This document shows positions 8,626 through 17,464 of a stretch of DNA of 63,250 nucleotides, piece after piece; within the stretch, counting starts at the first letter, position 1; each line of letters opens with the position of its first letter. The translations under genes were made by a program, and so were the position numbers. The notes beneath the pieces are model-generated. The model ran no database searches, was not told where the DNA came from, and saw only the letters and a list, made by a program, of their open reading frames with translations. The stretch is from assembly GCF_016862635.1 (NCBI RefSeq), contig NZ_BONI01000058.1, positions 1-63,250 on the forward strand, in the 5' to 3' direction. The stretch comes from Catellatospora coxensis (lineage in GTDB: Bacteria; Actinomycetota; Actinomycetes; Mycobacteriales; Micromonosporaceae).

Positions 8626-10101
8626 ATGGAGCAGGGCGTGGCGCGCAACGGAGCTTTCCGGGGCCGGGTGGTGATGCTGGTCGACAACGGCGTCAAGGGC
8701 GACTCGCGGGTGCAGAAGCAGGCCCGCTCCGCCGCCGACGCCGGCTGGGAGGTCGTGCTCCTGGGCGTGGCGCCCGGCCTGAAGACGGTGACCTGGAAGC
8801 TCGGTGAGGCCGACGTACGCCTGGTGCCGATGCCGCGCAAGTTCAGCCAGCGGGCCAACGGCTGGGTGCGCCGCAAGGCCTCCGGCGCGAAGCGCCGCCT
8901 GCGCGGCACGACGCCGGCCGCCACCGCACCGGCCGCCGCTCCCGCCACGTCGCCCGCCGCAGCCGCTCCCCCCGCCCCGCCGAAGAAGCGGCGGCTGGAC
9001 GGCATCCGCACGGCCGGCGAGAAGGTCGGTCGCGGGGTCCGGCGCGGCTGGGACAACACGGCCCTGGTCGTGTACAAGAACGTGCTCGGCGACAGCGCCT
9101 GGCGCCGGCTCGACCCGCAGCTCTGGGCGTTCGAGGTCGCCTTCGGCCACGTCGTCGACTCCCTGCGGCCCGACCTGATCCACGCCAACGATTTCCGGAT
9201 GCTGGGCGTCGGCGCGCGTGCGGCCGGGCGGCTGCGCGCCTCGGGACACCCGGTGAAGCTCGTCTGGGACGCGCACGAGTTCCTGCCCGGCATCAACCCC
9301 TGGATGAACAATCCGCGCTGGCATCCGGCACAGCTCGCGCACGAGCGCATGTACGCCCCGCATGCCGATGCCGTGGTGACGGTGTCGGAGGGCCTCGCCG
9401 AGCTGCTGCAGCGGGAGCACAAGCTGCCGCGGCTGCCCGAGGTGGTGCTCAACGCGCCGGGCGGCGACGAGCCTGGGTCCGCCGAGGAGGTGCCGACCGG
9501 GCTGCGCGAGTCGTGCGGCATCGACCCGGCCGCCCCCGTCGCCGTCTACAGCGGCGCCGCCGCTCCGCAGCGCGGCCTGGGCATCATGGTGGAGGCGCTG
9601 CCGCAACTGCCCGGAGTGCACGCGGTCTTCGTCGTGCCCAGGCCCAACGCGCCGTACCTGCAGCAGCTCAAGGCCCGCGCCCGGGAACTCGGCGTCGCCG
9701 AACGGGTGCACGCCCTGCCGTACGTGCACCACCAGCATGTCGTGCGCTTCCTCGCGGGGGCCGACGTCGGCGTGATCCCGATCCTGCACTACCCCAACCA
9801 CGAGATCGCGCTGATCACGAAGTTCTTCGAGTACTCGCACGCCCGGCTGCCGCTGGTGGTCAGCGATGTGCGCATGATGGCCGAAACCACCCGCGCGACG
9901 GGCCAGGGCGAGGTCTTCCGCGCCGAGGATCTCGCCGACTACGTCCGGGCGGTCCGCGAGGTGCTGGCGGATCCGCAGCGCTACCGGGCCGCGTACGACA
10001 AGCCCAGCCTGCTGGAGAACTGGACCTGGGAGGCACAGGCCCAGGTCCTGGACGGCATCTACACCAGGCTGGTGCCGGGACGTCCGCCCGCGGGAAACTG
10101 A
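8626..10101 (+). CDS. GT4-type glycosyltransferase with Ala/Pro linker
   Basis: A 491-residue GT-B glycosyltransferase, paralogous to the N-terminal half of the gene at 4765: both start with a GDSRVQK motif and both carry a (K)xxEYxHARLPLV donor-site region. An Ala/Pro-rich low-complexity stretch of about 30 residues followed by basic KKRR interrupts the N-terminal domain near residues 95-125. The ATG at 8626 has GAGGG five bases upstream; the frame extends far upstream only because it is open by chance. It probably works in the same polymer pathway as its neighbours. The donor sugar is unknown. Confidence 0.88.
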   Translation: MEQGVARNGAFRGRVVMLVDNGVKGDSRVQKQARSAADAGWEVVLLGVAPGLKTVTWKLGEADVRLVPMPRKFSQRANGWVRRKASGAKRRLRGTTPAATAPAAAPATSPAAAAPPAPPKKRRLDGIRTAGEKVGRGVRRGWDNTALVVYKNVLGDSAWRRLDPQLWAFEVAFGHVVDSLRPDLIHANDFRMLGVGARAAGRLRASGHPVKLVWDAHEFLPGINPWMNNPRWHPAQLAHERMYAPHADAVVTVSEGLAELLQREHKLPRLPEVVLNAPGGDEPGSAEEVPTGLRESCGIDPAAPVAVYSGAAAPQRGLGIMVEALPQLPGVHAVFVVPRPNAPYLQQLKARARELGVAERVHALPYVHHQHVVRFLAGADVGVIPILHYPNHEIALITKFFEYSHARLPLVVSDVRMMAETTRATGQGEVFRAEDLADYVRAVREVLADPQRYRAAYDKPSLLENWTWEAQAQVLDGIYTRLVPGRPPAGN

Positions 10102-10295
10102 ACCACCCGCTGCGCTGCCCGCGGACCTCGGACCCGCCCAGCGCCATACCGTAGACTCCAGCGGAATCCAAGGACGTTGCTGGTGCGCGGGTCGGCAGCA
10201 GCCACCGGCCGTTTGCCGCCGAGCCCGGCCCCTGTCAGGATGGACCAGCTCATCCGCCGTTTGCGGCCGTGTTGACCTTGAGGAAGAAAGACAGC

Positions 10296-11579
10296 ATGAA
10301 GATCTGTGTGGTAGCCCTGGGAAAGATCGGCCTTCCGCTCGCGGTGCAGTTCGCCGCCAAGGGCCATGAGGTCATCGGCGCCGACGTCTCCGAGCGGGTC
10401 GTGAGCCTGGTCAACGACGGTGCGGTGCCTTTCCCCGGCGAGACCGATCTCGACGTCAAACTGAAGGAGGCCGTGGCGGCCGGGCTGCTGTCCGCGACCA
10501 CCGACACGACCGCAGCGGTGGCCGAGTCCGACGCCGTCGTCGTGGTCGTGCCGCTGTTCGTCGACGCCGACGGTGTGCCGGACTTCGGCTGGATGGACAG
10601 CGCCACCCGCGCCATCGCCGCCGGGCTGCGCCGGGGCACCCTGGTCAGCTACGAGACCACGCTGCCCGTCGGCACCACCCGCAACCGCTGGGCCCCGATG
10701 CTGGAGGAGGGCTCCGGCCTGACCGCCGGTCGCGACTTCTCCCTGGTCTTCAGCCCCGAGCGGGTGCTCACCGGCCGCGTCTTCGCCGACCTGCGCCGCT
10801 ACCCGAAGCTCGTCGGCGGCGTCGACGAGGCGTCGGCCGCCCACGGCGTGCGCTTCTACGAGGCCGTGCTCGACTTCGACGACCGCCCCGACCTCGACAA
10901 GCCCAACGGCGTCTGGGACCTGGGCTCCGCCGAGGCGTCCGAGCTGGCCAAGCTCGCCGAGACCACGTACCGCGACGTCAACATCGGCCTGGCGAACCAG
11001 TTCGCCCGGTTCGCCGACACCGTCGGCGTCGACGTCACGAAGGTCATCGAGGCCTGCAACACCCAGCCGTACAGCCACATCCACTCGCCCGGCATCGCCG
11101 TCGGCGGCCACTGCATCCCGATCTACCCGCGGATGTACCTGTGGAACGACCCGGCCGCCACCGTCGTGCGCGCCGCCCGCGAGGCCAACGCCGCCATGCC
11201 GGAGTACGCCGTCAACCTGCTCGCCGACGCGTACGGCGACCTGACCGGCGCGAACGTGCTCGTGCTGGGCGCCGCGTACCGCGGCGGCGTGAAGGAGACC
11301 GCCTTCTCCGGCGTCTTCCCGACCGTCGAGGCGCTGCGCGCCCGGGGCGCGAACCCGTTCGTCAGCGACCCGATGTACACCACCGAGGAGCTGGCCGCGC
11401 ACGGCCTGCCGCCGCACCAGGGCGAGGCCGTCACCGCCGCGATCATCCAGGCCGACCACGCCGAGTACCGCAACCTCGGCCCCGCCGAGCTGCCGGGCGT
11501 CCGGGTGCTGGTCGACGGCCGCCGCGTCACCGACCCGGCCCGCTGGGCCGGCACCGACCGCGTCGTCATCGGCGGCTGA
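10296..11579 (+). CDS. Nucleotide-sugar 6-dehydrogenase (UDP-ManNAc/GlcNAc dehydrogenase type)
   Basis: A 427-residue four-electron NAD-dependent dehydrogenase that oxidises C6 of a UDP-sugar to the uronic acid. The N-terminal NAD fold has LGKIGLPLA. The catalytic cysteine is C273 in AVGGHCIP, the form seen in WecC/WbpA enzymes rather than in classical UDP-glucose dehydrogenases. SPERVLTGRV and the C-terminal GAAYRGGVKET match the family. The ATG at 10296 follows GAGGAAG. A strong terminator comes next. It would supply uronic acid to the aminotransferase and oxidoreductase at 2538-4645. The HexNAc preference is inferred from the cysteine motif. Confidence 0.9.
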   Translation: MKICVVALGKIGLPLAVQFAAKGHEVIGADVSERVVSLVNDGAVPFPGETDLDVKLKEAVAAGLLSATTDTTAAVAESDAVVVVVPLFVDADGVPDFGWMDSATRAIAAGLRRGTLVSYETTLPVGTTRNRWAPMLEEGSGLTAGRDFSLVFSPERVLTGRVFADLRRYPKLVGGVDEASAAHGVRFYEAVLDFDDRPDLDKPNGVWDLGSAEASELAKLAETTYRDVNIGLANQFARFADTVGVDVTKVIEACNTQPYSHIHSPGIAVGGHCIPIYPRMYLWNDPAATVVRAAREANAAMPEYAVNLLADAYGDLTGANVLVLGAAYRGGVKETAFSGVFPTVEALRARGANPFVSDPMYTTEELAAHGLPPHQGEAVTAAIIQADHAEYRNLGPAELPGVRVLVDGRRVTDPARWAGTDRVVIGG

Positions 11580-11607
11580 CTCCACCGCAACGGCCATCCG
11601 GACAAAG

Positions 11608-11642
11608 CAGGGCCGCCGCACCTCGGAGGTGCGGCGGCCCTG
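11608..11642. terminator. Strong bidirectional hairpin terminator
   Basis: Two 17-base arms, 11608-11624 and 11626-11642, are perfectly complementary around one central G (arms begin CAGGGCCGCC). It lies between convergent genes ending at 11579 and 11661. There is no long T-tract, as is common in high-GC actinobacteria. Confidence 0.8.
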
Positions 11643-11660
11643 TTCTCGTGGTCGGAGCGG

Positions 11661-12797
11661 TCAGTGTGTCGGGTCGAGCACCGACGCGTCGACCTCGGTG
11701 CGCTGGCGTGGCACGGCGACTGCGGCCGTCGGCGCCGGCAGGCGCAGCGCGGGGGCGGCCTTGCCGGAACCGCGCAGGGCCGCGAGCCGCTGCGAGGTCA
11801 GCCGGTGCGCCAGCCGCAGCAGGGTGTACGCCCCGTAGGCGTCGTAGCGGACCAGCCGGTGCTTCAGCCCCCCGAGACCGCCCGGGGGCAGGTAACCGCC
11901 GTCGGGCAGCCGGCGGCGGTAGTCCTCGACGATGCGGCGGAAGAAGGCCTTGCGCATGGACTGCCCGAGCCGCCGGTCATGCCCGATGATCACCAGGTAG
12001 TGGTCGAGCATGATCCGGAACAGCGCGGGGCGGAACTGCTCCAGCGCGCCGCCGGACCGCTCCATGACGTCGAAGACCCGCTGGTACTGGCCGAAGACCT
12101 CGAAATGGCGGTCGGACACCGAGGCGGTGATCGCCCCGGGCGTCTGCTGGCGGTACAGGTAGCAGACCACGTCGAGCACGTCGATGCTGCCCGCCGCCAT
12201 CAGCAGCGGGTGGCTGTACGCGGCGTCCTCGTACCAGCCCGCGTGGAAGCGCAGGTCGTTCTCCTCCAGGAAGCTCCGCCGCGCGATCTTGGTGCAGGCC
12301 GACTGGGCCAGCCGCAGCAGTTCCGGCCGCCGCGACAGGTGCAGCGGCGTCGGGGCGTCGCCCAGCAGCCCGGCGGAGACCCGGGGCACCACGGTCCCGT
12401 CGCCGAACACCTCGGCGTGGTCGACGATCAGCACGTCGGGACTGTGCAGCGCGAGCCGGTCGAGCACCACCCGGACGGCCCCGTCCGGCACCCAGTCGTC
12501 GGAGTCGATGTACCAGACGTAGTCGCCCTCGGCCTGCGCCAGACCGGCGTTGCGCGCCCCGCCGAGGCCGACGTTGGTCGTCAGGTGCACCGGCCGCACC
12601 CGGGCGTCACGGGCCGCGAACGCGTCCAGGATGGCCCCGCACCCGTCGGGCGAGGCGTCGTTCACCGCGACGATCTCGATCTCGTCGCCGGGGTGGGCGA
12701 GCAGCGATTCGAGGCATTCCCCCAGGAATTTCTCCACCCCGTAGACCGGTACGACGAACGAGATGCGAGGGGAGGGCGAGGGGGATTCATGTCTCAC
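11661..12797 (-). CDS. Glycosyltransferase family 2
   Basis: A 378-residue GT2 enzyme. The GT-A fold begins RISFVVPVYGVEKFL; the metal-binding region is WYIDSDDWVPDGAV and the fold's VNDASPDG loop is present. About 140 residues follow that resemble the region after the GT2 domain in the bifunctional enzyme at 22635 (both have HFEVF/HLEVF, then a GGY/GGF-PP segment). The GTG at 12797 is the most plausible start, though no strong ribosome-binding site precedes it. It is divergent from the epimerase at 12999. It probably adds glycosyl groups to wall polymer; substrates are unknown. Confidence 0.88.
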   Translation of the reverse strand: MRHESPSPSPRISFVVPVYGVEKFLGECLESLLAHPGDEIEIVAVNDASPDGCGAILDAFAARDARVRPVHLTTNVGLGGARNAGLAQAEGDYVWYIDSDDWVPDGAVRVVLDRLALHSPDVLIVDHAEVFGDGTVVPRVSAGLLGDAPTPLHLSRRPELLRLAQSACTKIARRSFLEENDLRFHAGWYEDAAYSHPLLMAAGSIDVLDVVCYLYRQQTPGAITASVSDRHFEVFGQYQRVFDVMERSGGALEQFRPALFRIMLDHYLVIIGHDRRLGQSMRKAFFRRIVEDYRRRLPDGGYLPPGGLGGLKHRLVRYDAYGAYTLLRLAHRLTSQRLAALRGSGKAAPALRLPAPTAAVAVPRQRTEVDASVLDPTH

Positions 12798-12998
12798 GTC
12801 AGCAAAGGGTGCCAGACGCGCACTACCGACCGCCAGCCCCAAATGGCCACAAGATCCCCACCGACGGGCCCTATCGACCGGCGCGGATGCGCCACCGTGA
12901 GCTGTTTGCCTGGCCGTGGCGGGCCTGCTAACTTCGGCGTTCACGGGTGCCGGCCACCGGCATGCCCAACCGCGGGAGACGACGGGCCAGGACAGACG

Positions 12999-14051
12999 AT
13001 GACGGACAGCGTGCCGGGAGCCCCCACGCACAGGGGTCTGAAGGTGCTGATCACCGGCGGAGCCGGCTACATCGGCAGCACGATCGCCACCGCCTGCCTC
13101 GACGCCGGCCTCACCCCGGTGATCCTGGACAACCTGTCGACCGGCCGGCGTGAGTTCACCACCGGCCGCGCGTTCTTCGAAGGCGACATCGCCGACGGCG
13201 CCCTGGTCGACCGCGTCTTCGCCGAGCACCCCGAGATCTTCGCCGTGGTGCACTGCGCCGCCCTGACCGTCGTGCCCGACTCGGTCGCCCAGCCGCTGCG
13301 CTACTACCGGGAGAACCTCGCCAAGACCGTCGACTTCGTGGACCACCTGCTGCGCAACGGCTGCCGCCGGCTGATCTTCAGCTCCACGGCGGCGATCTAC
13401 CAGCCCGGCCCCGAGTTCACCGTCGACGAGGACTCGCCCATCGGCCCGGTCAGCCCGTACGGCCGTACCAAGGCCATGGTCGAGGCGGTGCTGGCCGACG
13501 TGTGCGCGGCCGAGGACTTCGCCGTGATCTCCCTGCGCTACTTCAACCCCATCGGCGCCGACCCGCAGATGCGCACCGGGCTGCAGCTGCCGCGGCCCAC
13601 CCACGCGCTCGGCAAGATGATCGAGGCGGTGGAGACCGGCGAGCCGTTCCGGATCACCGGCACCGACTTCGAGAGCCACGACGGCACCGGCATCCGCGAC
13701 TACATCCACGTGTGGGACCTCGCCCGAGCGCACGTCGCCGCTCTCGTGCAGTTCGACGAGGTGCTGGCCGGCGAGCCCGAGCCGCACCTGGCCGTCAACA
13801 TCGGCACCGGCCGCGGCACCACGGTCCGCGAGCTGGTCGACGCGCTCGACGCCGTCCGCGGGGTGCCCCTGCCGACGGTCGCCGCGCCCCGCCGCGCCGG
13901 TGACGTCGTCGGCGCGCACACCCGGGTCGACCGGGCCCGCAAGCTGCTCGACTTCAGCTGCGAATACACCGTCGAGGACGGCGTACGGCACGCTCTGGAA
14001 TGGGCCGCCGTCCGCGCCGAGCGGCTCGACGCACCGGCCTCCCGCGGCTGA
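12999..14051 (+). CDS. NAD-dependent UDP-glucose 4-epimerase-like protein
   Basis: A 350-residue extended short-chain dehydrogenase. The Rossmann motif is ITGGAGYIGST, and the catalytic Ser/Tyr/Lys set is visible as FSSTAAIY and SPYGRTK. GalE-type features include NLSTGRREF and RDYIHVWDLARAH, so it most likely interconverts UDP-hexoses such as UDP-Glc and UDP-Gal, or their N-acetyl forms. The ATG at 12999 is chosen because homology begins immediately after it; the ribosome-binding site is weak. It would feed the glycosyltransferases of this locus. Exact sugar specificity is not readable. Confidence 0.9.
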   Translation: MTDSVPGAPTHRGLKVLITGGAGYIGSTIATACLDAGLTPVILDNLSTGRREFTTGRAFFEGDIADGALVDRVFAEHPEIFAVVHCAALTVVPDSVAQPLRYYRENLAKTVDFVDHLLRNGCRRLIFSSTAAIYQPGPEFTVDEDSPIGPVSPYGRTKAMVEAVLADVCAAEDFAVISLRYFNPIGADPQMRTGLQLPRPTHALGKMIEAVETGEPFRITGTDFESHDGTGIRDYIHVWDLARAHVAALVQFDEVLAGEPEPHLAVNIGTGRGTTVRELVDALDAVRGVPLPTVAAPRRAGDVVGAHTRVDRARKLLDFSCEYTVEDGVRHALEWAAVRAERLDAPASRG

Positions 14052-14143
14052 CCGGGCTGCCCGCTTCCCCGGACCGCCGGAACGTATCCGGCTAGGCTGA
14101 TCGTCAGGCGTGACATCCCGCGATCACCAGGCGAGGAGCACTC

Positions 14144-15013
14144 ATGGCGGCGCAGAGCACCCTTCCCGCGGCGGCCTCGGGCCGCTTCTCCGTCGGCGGC
14201 GACCTGCCCGTCAACCGCCTCGGCTACGGCGCGATGCAGCTCACCGGCCCCGGCGTCTGGGGCGACCCGGCCGACCCGGACGAGGCCGTCCGCGTATTGC
14301 GCCGCGCGGTCGAACTGGGCGTCGACTTCATCGACACCGCTGACTCGTACGGCCCCTTCGTCAGCGAGATGCTGATCAAGAAGGCGCTGCACCCGTACCC
14401 GGAAGGCCTGGTCATCGCGACCAAGGGTGGCTTCACCCGGGCCGGCCCCGGCGACTGGCGAGCGGTCGGGCGGCCCGAGTACCTGCGCCAGCAGTGCATG
14501 CTGAGCCTGCGCCACCTGGGCCTGGACCGCATCGACCTCTACCAGCTGCACCGCATCGACCCGAAGGTGCCGCTGGAGGACCAGCTCGGCGAGCTGGTGC
14601 TGCTGCAGCAGGAGGGCCTGATCCGGCACATCGGGCTGTCCGAGGTGACGGTCGCGCAGATCGAGCAGTCCCGCGCACTCGCCCCGATCGTGTCCGTGCA
14701 GAACCTGTACAACCTGGTCAACCGCAGCGCCGAGGACGTGCTGCGGCACTGCGAACAGCAGAACCTCGCCTTCATCCCGTGGTTCCCCATCGCGACCGGC
14801 GAACTCGCCAAACCGGGCGGCCCGCTCGACCAGGCCGCGCAGGCGCACGGGGCCAGCCCAGCGCAGCTCGCGCTGGCCTGGCTGTTGCGGCGCTCGCCGG
14901 TGATGCTGCCGATCCCGGGCACGTCCAGCGTCGCCCACGTGGAGGAGAACATCGCCGCCGCTGAGATCACCCTGACCGACGACGAGTACCGCGAGCTCGA
15001 AGCGGCCGTCTGA
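14144..15013 (+). CDS. Aldo/keto reductase
   Basis: A 289-residue NADPH-dependent reductase of the (beta/alpha)8 barrel family. The conserved N-terminal FIDTADSYGP holds the catalytic Asp and Tyr, ATKGGF has the lysine, and YQLHRIDP the histidine. The cofactor-binding end reads PIPGTSSVAHVEENI. GAGGAG lies just upstream of the ATG at 14144. It resembles general aldo/keto reductases of the YeaE/PdxI group, whose natural substrates are often unknown. It is about 90 bp after the epimerase gene but shows no link to polysaccharide synthesis. Confidence 0.9.
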   Translation: MAAQSTLPAAASGRFSVGGDLPVNRLGYGAMQLTGPGVWGDPADPDEAVRVLRRAVELGVDFIDTADSYGPFVSEMLIKKALHPYPEGLVIATKGGFTRAGPGDWRAVGRPEYLRQQCMLSLRHLGLDRIDLYQLHRIDPKVPLEDQLGELVLLQQEGLIRHIGLSEVTVAQIEQSRALAPIVSVQNLYNLVNRSAEDVLRHCEQQNLAFIPWFPIATGELAKPGGPLDQAAQAHGASPAQLALAWLLRRSPVMLPIPGTSSVAHVEENIAAAEITLTDDEYRELEAAV

Positions 15014-15021
15014 CCAGCGGC

Positions 15022-15747
15022 TCAGGCCGGGCCGGACCCGGCCAGTGGCGTACGCGCGGCCGCCGAGGCGAAGCCGAGCCAGGTGTGCCGGTTGCCCGCC
15101 CAGCACCAGCCGACCTTCGGCGCGTGCCGCCGGGCGCCGCCGTCCCGGCCCGTCCCGTTGCTGATCCACAGGGCCGGGGTCCGCGCGTCGAGCGACCCGT
15201 TCGCGCGCCGCAGCCGGGAGCCGACGGTCATGAAGCACCGGTTGCGCTCCAGCACGTCCGGCCGCTGGAGCAGCCACAGGATGCCCTCGGTGAGGAGCAG
15301 CGGCGTACGCCCCGCACCCGCGATAGCGGGCAGCGCCTCATCCGGGCTCCAGTTCGCCATCGCGTCCCCGCGATCGACACCGTGCACCAGGTACAGCGCC
15401 GACTCCGGCGGCACCGCGGCGTCGATCGGCGCGAACGCGTCGACGTCGGTCATGTCCTCCACCACGAACCCCGGCTTGCCGTCCCGCACCAGCAGCGGCG
15501 CGAGCGCCGACGGCCGCACCCGGTCCGGATGGATAACCAGCAGCGCGTCCGGCGTGCCGCTTTCGGCCGCCTCCCGAACCTGCGCGGCGGTCAACCCCGC
15601 CGCCTCGTGCAGCCCCAGCTCGACGAGGCGGCTGGCCTGCTCACTCAGGGCGGCAGCGGCGCGGTCATGACGTACCTCCGGAACGGTTAGAGCTGCGAAC
15701 GTACCCGAGAACCACGGGACGCGGCCGCAAGTCGTCCGCCGACGCAA
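15022..15747 (-). CDS. DUF5701-like protein, probable N-terminal frameshift
   Basis: A 241-residue open frame of the DUF5701 type, of unknown function, containing NGTGRDGGARRHAPKVGWCWAGN near the C-terminal third (split motif). The only in-frame start is a poor TTG at 15747. By contrast an ATG at 15668, with GGAGG six bases upstream, reads seven codons (MTAPLPP) and then hits TGA at 15647-15645; one extra base there would join it to the conserved frame at LSEQASRLVELG. So either a single-base deletion has damaged the start, or there is a sequencing error in a GC-rich run. The family name is from memory and moderately sure. Confidence 0.65.
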   Translation of the reverse strand: MRRRTTCGRVPWFSGTFAALTVPEVRHDRAAAALSEQASRLVELGLHEAAGLTAAQVREAAESGTPDALLVIHPDRVRPSALAPLLVRDGKPGFVVEDMTDVDAFAPIDAAVPPESALYLVHGVDRGDAMANWSPDEALPAIAGAGRTPLLLTEGILWLLQRPDVLERNRCFMTVGSRLRRANGSLDARTPALWISNGTGRDGGARRHAPKVGWCWAGNRHTWLGFASAAARTPLAGSGPA

Positions 15748-15779
15748 CCTTCCGCGCCGCCGAGGAGTGAGTACAGAAC

Positions 15780-16865
15780 ATGACCACCACGGCGTCCACC
15801 CGCGCAGCCGATTTCGAGGGCTTCTACCACGCCCACTTCACCGGCACGGTGCTGCTCGTCTACTCCTTCACCGCGGACATGCAAGCCGCCCAGGACGTCA
15901 CCCAGGAGGCGTTCGCGCGGGCCTGGCAGCGCTGGCACCAGGTGTCCGGCTACCACGATCCGCTCGCCTGGGTCCGCCGTGTCTCCATCAACCTGACCAA
16001 CTCCCGCTGGCGCAGGCTGCGCACCGCCCGCTCCTATCTGGACCGGCAGCGCGAGGAGCACGCGGCAGAGGTCAGCCCGGACCACGTCGCGGTCGTGGCG
16101 GCCCTGCGCCGGCTGCCGAAGAACCAGCGTTCCGCGCTGGTGCTGCACTACCTCGCGGACCTGTCGGTCGAGGACGTCGCCCAGCACCTCGACGCCCCGG
16201 TCGGCACCGTGAAATCGTGGCTGCACCGGGGCCGCAGCGCCCTGGCCGGCACCCTGATGCTGGAGACGCCCGAGGTCACCGCGCCGCCTGCGCAGGAGAT
16301 CCGGGACCGCGGGCAGGCCCGCCGCCGCGTACAGCTGGCCGCCACCGCCACCGCCGTCGTGGTGGCGTTCGTCCTGGCCGTCCTCACCGTGACCACTCCC
16401 ACCGCCAAGCCGGTCGTGCCGGCCTTGGGGACCAGCCCGTCGGCGGCCCTGCCGCCCGGCTGCCTGCCCGGTCAGATCCCGGTCGACCTCGCCCTGCCCG
16501 ACTCGGAATCGCAGGTGCTGGTCAACGTCTTCAACGGCACCAAGGCGGCCGACCTGGCCGAGAACGTCTCCTTCGACCTCCGCAACCGGAAGTTCACCAT
16601 CGGCACCATCGGCGACGAGACCGAGCACCGCGACGTTGTCGCCGTCCTCCGTTACGGACCGCAGACCGTCGGCGAGGCCCAGGTGCTGCGGGCCTACCTG
16701 CTCGTGGAGCCCGTCGAACTCGAATTCGACCCCCAGCGCACGACCGCCGACGTCGATCTCGTGGTGGGCGGGCAGTTCAAGCAGTTCGCGACCCCGACCG
16801 AGATGCGCCAGAAGATCGCACAGCTGGGACAGCCGACCCTGCCACCCGGCACCTGCAAGCGCTGA
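15780..16865 (+). CDS. ECF-type RNA polymerase sigma factor with membrane-anchored C-terminal domain
   Basis: A 361-residue protein. Residues 10-80 are sigma region 2 (DVTQEAFARAWQRW) and about 100-160 region 4 (LPKNQRSALVLHYLADLSV, then VGTVKSWLHRGR). ECF factors usually end there; this one continues through a basic stretch and a transmembrane helix at about 184-206 (VQLAATATAVVVAFVLAVL) into about 155 extracytoplasmic residues. The tail could sense an external signal and hold the sigma domain at the membrane. No separate anti-sigma gene is adjacent. The sigma assignment is firm; the sensing role is inference. Confidence 0.87.
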   Translation: MTTTASTRAADFEGFYHAHFTGTVLLVYSFTADMQAAQDVTQEAFARAWQRWHQVSGYHDPLAWVRRVSINLTNSRWRRLRTARSYLDRQREEHAAEVSPDHVAVVAALRRLPKNQRSALVLHYLADLSVEDVAQHLDAPVGTVKSWLHRGRSALAGTLMLETPEVTAPPAQEIRDRGQARRRVQLAATATAVVVAFVLAVLTVTTPTAKPVVPALGTSPSAALPPGCLPGQIPVDLALPDSESQVLVNVFNGTKAADLAENVSFDLRNRKFTIGTIGDETEHRDVVAVLRYGPQTVGEAQVLRAYLLVEPVELEFDPQRTTADVDLVVGGQFKQFATPTEMRQKIAQLGQPTLPPGTCKR

Positions 16866-16881
16866 CCGCCCGTACCCGCCC

Positions 16882-16914
16882 GAGCCGGGGGAACACCAGG
16901 TGTTCCCCCGGCTC
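16882..16914. terminator. Perfect hairpin terminator between convergent genes
   Basis: GAGCCGGGGGAACACC (16882-16897), one A, then GGTGTTCCCCCGGCTC (16899-16914). The right arm overlaps the stop codon of the leftward gene by two bases. It probably stops transcription from both sides. Confidence 0.8.
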
Positions 16915-17341
16915 AGCTGGTCGCCGTTCCGGCGAAGCGATCACCGAGCACGGACGGCAGAACGTCGGCGAGGATTCCGTATGCCGGGTCCCGGGTCAGC
17001 CAGAGCAGCTTGTGGCGCGAGCCGTCGCGCAGCACCAGCCGTAAGCCATGCGCGGTGACGCCTCTGACCAGACGTGCTCGGTCCACGGACTCGAAGGTGA
17101 CGACCTTGTTCGTCGCGTGCTCGGCCAGGACGCGGGTGAGGGCGGCCTCGGGAAGCTCGGCGCGGGGCAGTGGCGCGGTGACCGTCGGCCCCAACCCGTT
17201 CGCCCTCGACTCCGCCCGGCTGAGACGCCGCCGGACCAGCCCGGTCGGCGTCAGCCACAGCTCGCCGTGAACCCAGTCGAGCCATCCGGTCGTGCAACTC
17301 CGGCTGATGCATTCGGCCACAGTGATCACGGGCGGAACCAT
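16913..17341 (-). CDS. Hypothetical protein
   Basis: A 142-residue soluble protein with no motif I recognise. It opens MVPPVITVAECISRSC, has a WLTPTGLVRRRLS segment and a basic RHKLLWLTRDPAYG near the end, which suggests a compact beta-rich fold. The ATG at 17341 has GGAAG five bases upstream, better than the longer frame from 17386. It starts a small run of orphan genes (16913-18839) before the tRNA. Function is unknown. It may be a lineage-specific housekeeping protein or part of an immunity-type cluster. Confidence 0.7.
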   Translation of the reverse strand: MVPPVITVAECISRSCTTGWLDWVHGELWLTPTGLVRRRLSRAESRANGLGPTVTAPLPRAELPEAALTRVLAEHATNKVVTFESVDRARLVRGVTAHGLRLVLRDGSRHKLLWLTRDPAYGILADVLPSVLGDRFAGTATS

Positions 17342-17464
17342 AGCTTCTTCCACACGGATGCGGGGGGCAGGATCACACGACCACAAACGACAGCCGAGCT
17401 CGTCGAATTCGCGCCGGCTGATCGAGCTGTAGCACCTGATGCGCTCATCGCGCAGAATTCGGCG

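Noticed and set aside
14144-15013. Aldo/keto reductase as a sugar-modifying enzyme of the polysaccharide locus
   Set aside because: It has its own ribosome-binding site, sits after the locus and resembles general reductases; no evidence for sugar nucleotides.
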